Shown piece after piece: positions 1-5,098 of a DNA stretch of 6,896 nucleotides (position 1 is the stretch's first letter; each line of letters opens with the position of its first letter). Source of the DNA: Burkholderiales bacterium. Lineage in GTDB: Bacteria; Pseudomonadota; Gammaproteobacteria; Burkholderiales; Burkholderiaceae. Made by a program: the position numbers and the translations under genes. The stretch spans positions 1 through 6,896 of the forward strand of contig CANFNO010000155.1 in assembly GCA_947447845.1 (NCBI GenBank), in the 5' to 3' direction. The notes under the pieces were generated by a model. The model did no database searches. It was not told where the DNA came from and saw nothing but the letters and a program-made list of their open reading frames with translations.

Positions 1-284
1 AGGTGCTCGCAACTCACCAGGCGGCCTTGCCGGTCCACGGTGTTGCCGTTGGAGTTGTTGGAGGGGTTGCGAAACTCGCCCACCGTGTTGTTGCGCTCAT
101 CCCAGCGCAGCATGCGGTTGTTGGGAATGTCAGACCAGACCAGGGTGCCGTGGGCGGCAAACCAGGCCGGGCCTTCGCACCAGCGCCCACCAGTCCAGAG
201 TTGCTGCACGCTCTCGTGCGGAAAGACGCACGACAGGAAGCGCGCATCGCGCACTTCAAAGGGTGAGTTGCTTGCCAAGTCCAT
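1..284 (-). CDS. SMP-30/gluconolactonase/LRE family lactonase, N-terminal 94 residues (partial)
   Basis: This is the start of a sugar-lactone hydrolase; members of the family open aldono-lactones to aldonic acids in a metal-dependent six-bladed beta-propeller. The ATG at 284-282 has a good Shine-Dalgarno (AGGAG, 297-293) eight bases upstream. The frame stays open for 94 codons and runs off the window edge. Family hallmarks are the segment WCEGPAWF (residues 35-42), where Glu37 matches the conserved N-terminal metal-ligand glutamate, then LVWSDIPNNRMLRWD (48-62), and SNNSNGNTVDRQGRLVSCEH (75-94), the typical first-blade sequence of bacterial gluconolactonases. No signal peptide is visible, so the enzyme is probably cytoplasmic. 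It begins 24 bases after the second permease stop and is the last visible gene of the transport operon, which suggests that the imported sugar is catabolised by an oxidative lactone route. The exact lactone (glucono-, galactono-, xylono-, arabinono-) cannot be told from this fragment, and the remaining metal and active-site residues lie outside the window. Confidence 0.93.
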   Translation of the reverse strand, partial: MDLASNSPFEVRDARFLSCVFPHESVQQLWTGGRWCEGPAWFAAHGTLVWSDIPNNRMLRWDERNNTVGEFRNPSNNSNGNTVDRQGRLVSCEH

Positions 285-308
285 AGGCCACGCTCCTGGG
301 GTTGTGCG

Positions 309-1286
309 TCAGCTGCGCTCGGAGCCGGAACCGGCCAGCGCAATGACAGTGATGATGATGGCGCCGGTGAGCAGCATGCGCAAGCCGGCGCTGGCGCCCG
401 CCGCATTCAACATGGCCACCAGCAAAAACATGAACAGGGCCGCACCCCAGATGCCGGGCACGCAGGGGCGCCCGCCGCTAACCGAGGTGCCACCAATCAC
501 CACCACGGCAATCGTCAGCAGCAAATACTCATCGCCCTGGTCCAGCGAGTTGCCCCCGGCAAAGCCTGCAATCAGGGCGCCGGTCAAGCCGGCCAGGGCC
601 GCGCAAATGACGTAGGCCAGCAGCGAGGTGCGCACCGTGCGTACACCCGAAAACTCGGCGGCGCGTGCGTTTTGCCCCAGCGCGCACAGCGAACGGCCAA
701 ACACGGTGCGCTCCACCACCAGCCAGACCAGCACGCTGACCGCCAGCGCCAGCATGGCCAGCAGCGGAATGCCGCCAAGGCGCATCGTCACCAGCTCGAT
801 AAAGATGGGCGGCGGCTTGATCTTCAGGCCCCGGCCAAAGGAGATGGCGCAGGACATGACGATCAACGAATTGGCCAGGGTGGCGATGATGGGTGGGATG
901 CGCAGCAGCCGGATCAGACCGAAGTTCAGCAGCCCGACCACAGCACCCACGCCCATGGCGGCCAGCAGACCGGGCAGCACCATGGCATCGCTGCCGTTCA
1001 TGACCAGCATGGAGACCGCGCTGGACAAGGCGATGGTGGAGGGGATGGACAAGTCGGCATTGCCGGGGCCGGTGCTGATGACCAGCATCTGACCCAACGC
1101 CACCAGCACCGTCAACGCGGAAAAACTCAGTGCCGCCGCCAGCAGCCCCGGAATGCCCTGGATCTGGCCGTTGGAAATGGTGATGACAAAGGCCGCCACA
1201 GCAGCCAGGGCCGAGCCCAGCCAAGGCGCGTTGCGGGCCCTGCGGCGCCAAGCTTGCAGCCCGGAGGACAACGTGATGGTGCTCAT
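309..1286 (-). CDS. Sugar ABC transporter permease 2 (RbsC/AraH class, BPD_transp_2)
   Basis: This 325-residue inner-membrane protein is the second of two permeases of a carbohydrate-uptake (CUT2-type) ABC importer. The ATG (1286-1284) overlaps the TGA of the first permease as ATGA and has a strong Shine-Dalgarno GGAAGG six bases upstream, so this start is preferred; the reading frame is open further upstream, but only as a shadow of permease 1. About eight to ten hydrophobic segments are visible, roughly at residues 22-38, 45-72, 83-97, 103-127, 130-150, 172-192, 222-243, 255-268, 280-300 and 303-320. Family motifs are GPGNADLSIPS (73-83, in place of the usual GGIDLSVGS), RIPPIIATL (129-137), ALGQNARAAEFSGVR (202-216, the cytoplasmic loop expected to contact the ATPase) and IGGTSVSGGR (264-273). 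The length is normal for RbsC-like permeases. It should pair with the first permease as a heterodimer. The transported sugar is not identifiable. Confidence 0.95.
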   Translation of the reverse strand: MSTITLSSGLQAWRRRARNAPWLGSALAAVAAFVITISNGQIQGIPGLLAAALSFSALTVLVALGQMLVISTGPGNADLSIPSTIALSSAVSMLVMNGSDAMVLPGLLAAMGVGAVVGLLNFGLIRLLRIPPIIATLANSLIVMSCAISFGRGLKIKPPPIFIELVTMRLGGIPLLAMLALAVSVLVWLVVERTVFGRSLCALGQNARAAEFSGVRTVRTSLLAYVICAALAGLTGALIAGFAGGNSLDQGDEYLLLTIAVVVIGGTSVSGGRPCVPGIWGAALFMFLLVAMLNAAGASAGLRMLLTGAIIITVIALAGSGSERS

Positions 1287-1292
1287 TTTTTG
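1283..1292 (-). other. Permease 1/permease 2 junction: A6 run and ATGA stop-start overlap
   Basis: Read on the minus strand this is C AAA AAA TGA in the frame of permease 1, and the last A of the run starts the ATG of permease 2. The overlap is the usual arrangement for translational coupling or reinitiation. The six A's immediately before the stop also make a homopolymer on which a lysyl-tRNA in the P site could slip back by one base with full re-pairing, which would place the ATG of permease 2 as the next codon. The bases and frames are seen directly; any frameshifting is only a hypothesis. Confidence 0.55.
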
Positions 1293-2239
1293 CCTTCCAG
1301 CATGCCAATGCCTGCACGCATGCCCAGCACCAGCACCAGGATCGCGCCCTGCACGCCGATTTGCCAGTCCGAGGGCACATTCAGAAACGTCAGAAAGGAC
1401 GCGGCCAGCGTCATGGTCAGCGCACCGGCCACGGCACCGGCCGGAGCCACGCGCCCGCCGGAAAATTCGCAACCGCCCAGAATGGCCGCCGCAATCGAGA
1501 CCAGGGTGTAGCGCGAGGCAATGTTGGCATCTGCAGACGTGGCCTGCCCGACCAGCAACAGCCCGGCCACCACGCCAAAGAAACCGGCCAGCGCATACAC
1601 CTGCGCACGCAACAGCACTAATGATTGCCCGGCCCGCGCCAACGCCGCCGCATGGCCGCCCAGACCGCGCATGCGGGTGCCAAAGGAACTGCGCGTGATC
1701 ACCAGATGGCCCATGAAGGCCGTGGCCAGCGCCACCCAGATCGGCAGCGGCGCCAGCGGCACCTTGAAGCGCATGGCCTCCACCAGCCACTCCGGCGCCT
1801 TGCCACCCGGCACAGGAAGCAGCAACACGGCGCAGCCCAGCCAAACGAAGGACAGACCCAGCGTCACCACGATGGAGGGCAGCTTGCGCCACTCGACCAG
1901 CGCACCGGCCAACGCGTAAACCCCGATCAGCGCCAGCAGCACGACGATGGCTAATGCCGGATTGGTCGGTAAGAGCGTGGCGCCAATGGTGGCGGTGAGC
2001 GAGACGAAAGTGCCTATGGACAGGTCCAGATCCCCGACCGCCAGAATCACCACCTGTGCCATGGTGGCAAAGGCCACGGGTATGGCCAGGTTGAGCAGCA
2101 GGTTCAGGCCGAAATAGGACATGGCCATGGGCTGGCGGTAGAACACCGCAGCCAGCAGACCCGCCAGAGCCAGCACCGGCAAGGCAGCGCGCAAATAGGC
2201 GCTCAAAGGGCGACCCTGCAAAACGGAAGTCAGGCTCAT
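1283..2239 (-). CDS. Sugar ABC transporter permease 1 (RbsC/AraH class, BPD_transp_2)
   Basis: This 318-residue polytopic inner-membrane permease belongs to the same importer. The ATG (2239-2237) overlaps the TGA of the ATPase gene as ATGA; a modest Shine-Dalgarno GAGG lies ten bases upstream inside the ATPase gene, so translation is probably coupled. Hydrophobic segments lie at about residues 17-36, 43-68, 78-91, 94-116, 121-143, 165-182, 208-231, 245-256, 265-290 and 292-309. Family motifs are AVGDLDLSIGTFVS (67-80, matching GGIDLSVG), LPSIVVTLG (120-128) and LGGCEFSGGR (254-263, matching IGGTSLSGG). The loop expected to contact the ATPase is GLGGHAAALARAGQ (192-205), which has lost the Asn and the SG of the usual G-N-x-x-A-A-x-x-S-G pattern, whereas permease 2 keeps that pattern. 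The two permeases are clearly diverged, consistent with a heterodimeric channel. The protein ends in Gly-Lys-Lys, encoded by the A-rich junction with permease 2. Confidence 0.95.
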   Translation of the reverse strand: MSLTSVLQGRPLSAYLRAALPVLALAGLLAAVFYRQPMAMSYFGLNLLLNLAIPVAFATMAQVVILAVGDLDLSIGTFVSLTATIGATLLPTNPALAIVVLLALIGVYALAGALVEWRKLPSIVVTLGLSFVWLGCAVLLLPVPGGKAPEWLVEAMRFKVPLAPLPIWVALATAFMGHLVITRSSFGTRMRGLGGHAAALARAGQSLVLLRAQVYALAGFFGVVAGLLLVGQATSADANIASRYTLVSIAAAILGGCEFSGGRVAPAGAVAGALTMTLAASFLTFLNVPSDWQIGVQGAILVLVLGMRAGIGMLEGKK

Positions 2240-3714
2240 GTCGCGGCGACCTCAAACGACATGTGAACCACTCTTTCTTCGGTCAGATCGGCGCGCGAGA
2301 TCTCGCCCACGATGCGTCCGCTATTGAAAACATACACCCGGTCGCAGTGGTACAGCTCTTCAAACTCGGTGCTATACCAAACGAAGCTGCGCCCCGCTGC
2401 GGCTTCTAAGCGGATCAGTTGGTAGACGTCCTGCTTGGTGCCGACATCGACGCCGCGCATCGGGTCGTCCATCAGCACCATGCCGGCGTCGGCGCTGAGG
2501 GCGCGGGCGAACAGCACTTTTTGCTGGTTGCCGCCGGACAGCGACAGCACCGGCAAATTCACATCATCCGTGCGCAGCCCCAAGCGCACGCGCCAGTCGT
2601 CGACCAGTGCGCTTTCCTTGGCCGGGTCCAGCAGGCCGTGGCGCTGCAGCCCGCTCAGCGCGGCCTGGCTCATGTTGCGGGCGATAGACCACAACGGAAA
2701 TATGCCGTCGGTCTGGCGGTCACCGGCCACAAAGGACAACTTGCAATCGACCTTGTGGGCAGAGGCCGCGCGCTGTTGCGTGGCCCGAAATAATTTGACC
2801 AGCAAGGCAGTCTGGCCGTGTCCCGCGAGGCCCGCCAGGCCAATCACTTCGCCGCTGCGCACCACCAATGCGGCACTGCCTGCGGTGGCCGGGATATGCA
2901 CCAGCTCGCGCGCATCGGTGCGGGCTGCGTGGCGCTGTTCGCGCGATTGCGCCAGGTCTTCCTTTTGGCCCATGGCGCTCACCAGGCGGCTGCGGTCGGT
3001 TTCCGTGCGCAGGCAGTCGTCCACTATGCGGCCATCTTTCATGGTCACCACGCGGTCGGCCACGGCAAAAATTTCGTCCAGCTTGTGGGTAATCAGGATG
3101 CAGCTGCAGCCCTGGGCCACAAAGCGGCGGATATGGTCCAGCAACTGGTCCGCCGAGCGCTGGTCCAGCGAGGAGGTGGGCTCATCCAAAATCATCAGGC
3201 GCAGCGGATGGTCGGCATCGACAAAGGCGCGCGCAATCTCCACCATCTGGCGTTTGCCGATGGGCAGGTCTCCAGCCAACTGGTGGGCCTTGAGGGCATG
3301 GCCGGGAAAGATCAGGTCCAACTGGGCCATCAGCAGAGCACCGGCCTGCTGGCGCCAGCGCCGACCCGGCAGCGGCGACGCAATATGCATGTTCTCGGCC
3401 AAGCTCAGGTTGTCACACAGCGAGAGTTCCTGAAACACTCGGCGGATACCGACGCGGCGTGCTTCGCGCACGTCCCAGCGGGCACCGGCTTGCACTATGT
3501 CGCGCCCATCCAGATGCAGGCTGCCGGCACTGGGCTGTAGCGTGCCGCACAGGATGTTCATCAGGGTGGACTTGCCCGCGCCGTTGTGCCCGGCCACGCC
3601 GATGCACAAGCCACGGTCAATGCGCAGCTCGGCCCCTTGCAGGGCCTGAACCGCTCCAAAGGACTTGCACAGCCCCTTGGCGTGAACCAGCGGTTCTTGC
3701 TGCGTCACAGACAC
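2236..3714 (-). CDS. Sugar ABC transporter ATP-binding protein, two fused nucleotide-binding domains (RbsA/MglA class)
   Basis: This 492-residue cytoplasmic ATPase energises the sugar importer; the length is close to the ~500 residues usual for RbsA/MglA. The proposed start is GTG at 3714-3712, four bases after the binding-protein stop; a second in-frame GTG lies two codons later (3708-3706) and cannot be excluded. Domain 1 (about 8-250) has Walker A GHNGAGKST (42-50, Lys48), Q-loop Gln95, signature LPIGKRQ (150-156), Walker B LMILDEP (173-179, Glu178) and H-loop His210. Domain 2 (about 270-492) has a degenerate Walker A GLAGHGQT (295-302, no Lys), a canonical signature LSGGNQQK (392-399), Walker B VLMDDP (413-418, Asp417 where most relatives have Glu) and YSTE (447-450) at the H-loop position. 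A Lys-less second Walker A is normal in this family; the LP signature and the DD Walker B are less usual. Its stop overlaps the start of permease 1. Confidence 0.97.
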   Translation of the reverse strand: MSVTQQEPLVHAKGLCKSFGAVQALQGAELRIDRGLCIGVAGHNGAGKSTLMNILCGTLQPSAGSLHLDGRDIVQAGARWDVREARRVGIRRVFQELSLCDNLSLAENMHIASPLPGRRWRQQAGALLMAQLDLIFPGHALKAHQLAGDLPIGKRQMVEIARAFVDADHPLRLMILDEPTSSLDQRSADQLLDHIRRFVAQGCSCILITHKLDEIFAVADRVVTMKDGRIVDDCLRTETDRSRLVSAMGQKEDLAQSREQRHAARTDARELVHIPATAGSAALVVRSGEVIGLAGLAGHGQTALLVKLFRATQQRAASAHKVDCKLSFVAGDRQTDGIFPLWSIARNMSQAALSGLQRHGLLDPAKESALVDDWRVRLGLRTDDVNLPVLSLSGGNQQKVLFARALSADAGMVLMDDPMRGVDVGTKQDVYQLIRLEAAAGRSFVWYSTEFEELYHCDRVYVFNSGRIVGEISRADLTEERVVHMSFEVAAT

Positions 3715-3718
3715 GTTC

Positions 3719-4729
3719 TTACTTCGCTTTGGCGATGGCGTCCATCACGTCCTTTTGCGAGTATTCGGTGTTGTACACACCACCGACTTCGGTGCTCTTG
3801 AGAGCGCCAGCCAGTTGCTCCTGGGTGATGGTCAAAATCGGCAGGCTTAGGTCCTTGGGAACCTTGGCACCGGCCAAAATTTGCTGGGCCACCCAGAAGG
3901 CGAAAGTGGAAGAGCCGGGGGCAATCGATGCCGACATGGTCTTGTAACCATTGGCCTTGCTCTGCTCACCCCACCAGGCCAACTCGTCCTGGCGGTTGCC
4001 CAGGAAGATGATGGGTGTAGGACGACCGGCAGCCTTGAATGCCTCGGCAGTACCGAAGCCGTCACCGCCCTGGGTTGCCACCACCGAGATCACGGGCAGG
4101 GTGGACAAAATGCCGGCCACTTCCTTTTGCGCCACAGTGCCAGTCCAGTTGCCGTGCACGCTGCCGACTTGCTTGAACTCGGTGTGCTTCTTCAGACCTT
4201 CGACCACGCCGGAGTGAATTTCGTCATCCACAAAGACACCGGCCAGGCCCCGGATTTCCAGCAGATTGCCCTTCAGGCCGCGGCTGGCAAAGTAGTCCAG
4301 CTGCATGGAGCCCATGCGTTTGAAGTCGACTGTGATGCGCCAGGCGCAAGGCTCTGACACGATGCCGTCAAACGACACCACGGTGACACCGGCGTCGCAG
4401 GCCTGCTTGACGGCGCCGTTCAGGGCGGTGGGCGATGCGGCGTTGATGACAATCGCCTTGTAGCCCTGCAGAATCAGGTTTTGGATTTGGGCCGCTTGCT
4501 CAGTCGCTTGGTTCTCGGCGGTGGTGAAGCTGGGGGCACCGGCTACCACGCCCTTGGCGACGGCTTCCTTGGTGACCTTGTCCCAGCTTTTCAGCATGGC
4601 CTGGCGCCAGGAGTTGCCGGCAAAGTTGTTGGACAGCGCAATTTTGGCGCCGGAAGTGTCAGCGGCAAAGCTGGCAGATGCAGCCGTCAGCGCGAGGGCT
4701 GCGACGAGGGTGGTTGGCAAAAATTTCAT
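3719..4729 (-). CDS. Periplasmic sugar-binding protein of ABC transporter (RbsB-like, Peripla_BP_4)
   Basis: This 336-residue solute-binding protein captures the substrate in the periplasm and delivers it to the two permeases. The ATG (4729-4727) has a strong Shine-Dalgarno AGGAGAT (4741-4735) with good spacing. Residues 1-22/23 are a Sec signal peptide: Lys2, a hydrophobic core and a Ser-Phe-Ala cleavage motif. The mature part starts with KIALSNNFAGNSWRQ (29-43), the first strand of a type I periplasmic-binding fold, followed by QGYKAIVINAASPTALNG (88-105) and GVTVVSFDGI (114-123). The second lobe contains GNWTG (193-197), ATQGGDGFGTA (218-228) and GNRQDELAWW (244-253). Asn35, Asn39, Trp41, Arg42, Asp121, Trp195 and Asp248 are plausible ligand contacts by analogy with ribose/galactose-binding proteins. 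The mature chain has exactly two cysteines, Cys111 and Cys128. It is the first gene of the operon, the usual place for the most highly expressed component. The sugar bound is unknown. Confidence 0.95.
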   Translation of the reverse strand: MKFLPTTLVAALALTAASASFAADTSGAKIALSNNFAGNSWRQAMLKSWDKVTKEAVAKGVVAGAPSFTTAENQATEQAAQIQNLILQGYKAIVINAASPTALNGAVKQACDAGVTVVSFDGIVSEPCAWRITVDFKRMGSMQLDYFASRGLKGNLLEIRGLAGVFVDDEIHSGVVEGLKKHTEFKQVGSVHGNWTGTVAQKEVAGILSTLPVISVVATQGGDGFGTAEAFKAAGRPTPIIFLGNRQDELAWWGEQSKANGYKTMSASIAPGSSTFAFWVAQQILAGAKVPKDLSLPILTITQEQLAGALKSTEVGGVYNTEYSQKDVMDAIAKAK

Positions 4730-4734
4730 GGTCT

Positions 4735-4741
4735 ATCTCCT
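4735..4741 (-). promoter_or_regulatory. Ribosome binding site of the sugar-binding protein gene
   Basis: Minus-strand AGGAGAT lies about seven bases before the ATG at 4729. It is the strongest Shine-Dalgarno in the window, matching the high expression expected for a binding protein, and it fixes the start codon. Confidence 0.85.
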
Positions 4742-4750
4742 GTATATTGG

Positions 4751-4761
4751 CCCCGTTGGGG
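4751..4761 (-). promoter_or_regulatory. Short GC hairpin in the leader of the binding-protein gene
   Basis: CCCC-AAC-GGGG on the minus strand (CCCC-GTT-GGGG on plus) forms a four-pair all-GC stem with a three-base loop, ending about ten bases upstream of the Shine-Dalgarno. It could influence mRNA stability or initiation. It is small, and a chance occurrence is possible. Confidence 0.35.
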
Positions 4762-4829
4762 AAAGTTGTACGCACTTACACCTGCAGTCCTGAGCGGAAA
4801 AAAATCCGGCCCGGTAACCCTTTGACGCG

Positions 4830-4856
4830 GCTTGCAAGCGGCATGGCCGACATGTC
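4830..4856. promoter_or_regulatory. Abutting palindrome cluster, candidate operator
   Basis: Three inverted repeats sit end to end: GCTTGCAAGC (4830-4839, perfect), CGGC-ATG-GCCG (4839-4849) and GACATGTC (4849-4856, perfect). The cluster lies 100-127 bases upstream of the binding-protein start, a reasonable place for an activator or repressor site. No textbook LysR T-N11-A box was firmly matched. Confidence 0.35.
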
Positions 4857-4980
4857 ACCTGAAGCGTTTAGTTTTTTTGGTTAAGGTCTTCCTGTGCTGA
4901 CCTGTTGTGCATGTGCGACCGCTGAAGATGGAGGCGGTGCCGCTGTGCCAAGGGCGATATCGCTTTTGCCGATTTGCCGT

Positions 4981-5012
4981 TTGACTTGCATCATACGAAC
5001 AGGATCGATAAT
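4981..5012 (+). promoter_or_regulatory. Possible promoter of the LysR regulator gene
   Basis: TTGACT (4981-4986) resembles a -35 element and GATAAT (5007-5012) a -10 element, but the 20-base spacer is longer than the optimal 17. An alternative pairing uses TTGCAT (4986-4991) with a 15-base spacer. The stretch is AT-richer than its surroundings and lies about 90-120 bases before the ATG. The call is tentative. Confidence 0.35.
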
Positions 5013-5041
5013 CTTCCAATCGATTCTTGGGCATCTTGCAT
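4985..5041 (+). repeat. Direct repeat CTTGCAT, two copies 50 bases apart
   Basis: CTTGCAT occurs at 4985-4991 and 5035-5041, and similar bases follow each copy (CATACGAA and ACCGAA). Between them lie two copies of the palindrome ATCGAT, 15 bases apart. The spacing is close to five helical turns, so both copies would face the same side of the DNA. This fits a regulator that binds two sites, as LysR tetramers do, but coincidence is possible. Confidence 0.3.
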
Positions 5042-5042
5042 A

Positions 5043-5052
5043 CCGAATTCGG
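5043..5052. promoter_or_regulatory. Perfect 10-base palindrome CCGAATTCGG upstream of the LysR gene
   Basis: The perfect inverted repeat lies 47 bases before the regulator ATG and directly follows the second CTTGCAT copy. TACC at 5041-5044 is also mirrored by GGTA at 5057-5060. Its position suits an autoregulatory site. This is inferred from symmetry and place only. Confidence 0.3.
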
Positions 5053-5071
5053 GATTGGTACTTACCCTTGT

Positions 5072-5086
5072 CGCTGGTGATCAGCG
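5072..5086 (+). promoter_or_regulatory. Hairpin just before the LysR start codon
   Basis: CGCTG (5072-5076) and CAGCG (5082-5086) can pair around a five-base loop, ending 12 bases before the ATG at 5099. The only purine-rich Shine-Dalgarno-like bases (GGTGA, 5076-5080) lie inside it and are too far from the ATG. No normal ribosome binding site is visible, which points to weak translation of the regulator. Confidence 0.35.
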
Positions 5087-5098
5087 CACACTCAACGT

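Larger units (their letters stand above)
4730..5098. promoter_or_regulatory. Divergent control region between the transport operon and the LysR regulator
   Basis: This 369-base region has no credible gene. It must hold the promoter of the operon (reading left) and that of the regulator (reading right), and it is the expected site for LysR-family binding. It contains several perfect short palindromes: GCTTGCAAGC (4830-4839), GACATGTC (4849-4856), GCGATATCGC (4954-4963), ATCGAT twice (5004-5009 and 5019-5024) and CCGAATTCGG (5043-5052). The hexamer CTTGCA occurs three times (4831, 4985, 5035). The right half is visibly more AT-rich than the flanking genes. No clean sigma-70 promoter for the operon could be picked out. 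The role of the region follows from gene arrangement; individual operators are not proven. Confidence 0.8.

Noticed and set aside
40..615. A 191-codon plus-strand open frame over the lactonase start and the permease 2 end.
   Set aside because: It is antisense to two well-supported genes, has no homology-like motifs and has no convincing ribosome binding site.
672..1511. A 279-codon plus-strand open frame, very rich in Gln, His and Gly.
   Set aside because: It is the complement of the hydrophobic permease codons, which gives exactly this kind of composition. It spans the junction of two real genes and has no recognisable domain.
1287..2255. The permease 2 reading frame is open for a further 320 codons upstream, giving an apparent 648-residue protein.
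   Set aside because: That stretch lies wholly inside permease 1 in another frame and encodes an unstructured Gly/Ala/Arg-rich sequence with no membrane pattern. The real start is the ATG at 1286 with its own Shine-Dalgarno.
2435..3433. A 332-codon plus-strand open frame antisense to the ATPase gene.
   Set aside because: It has a low-complexity Arg/Ser/Ala composition and no family motif, and it mirrors a clearly real ATPase. It is a by-product of high GC content.
4839..4878. A hairpin CGGC-ATG-GCCG followed by a run of seven T's (4872-4878) as a plus-strand terminator.
   Set aside because: The stem has only four pairs, the T run begins 22 bases after it, and no plus-strand gene lies upstream to be terminated.
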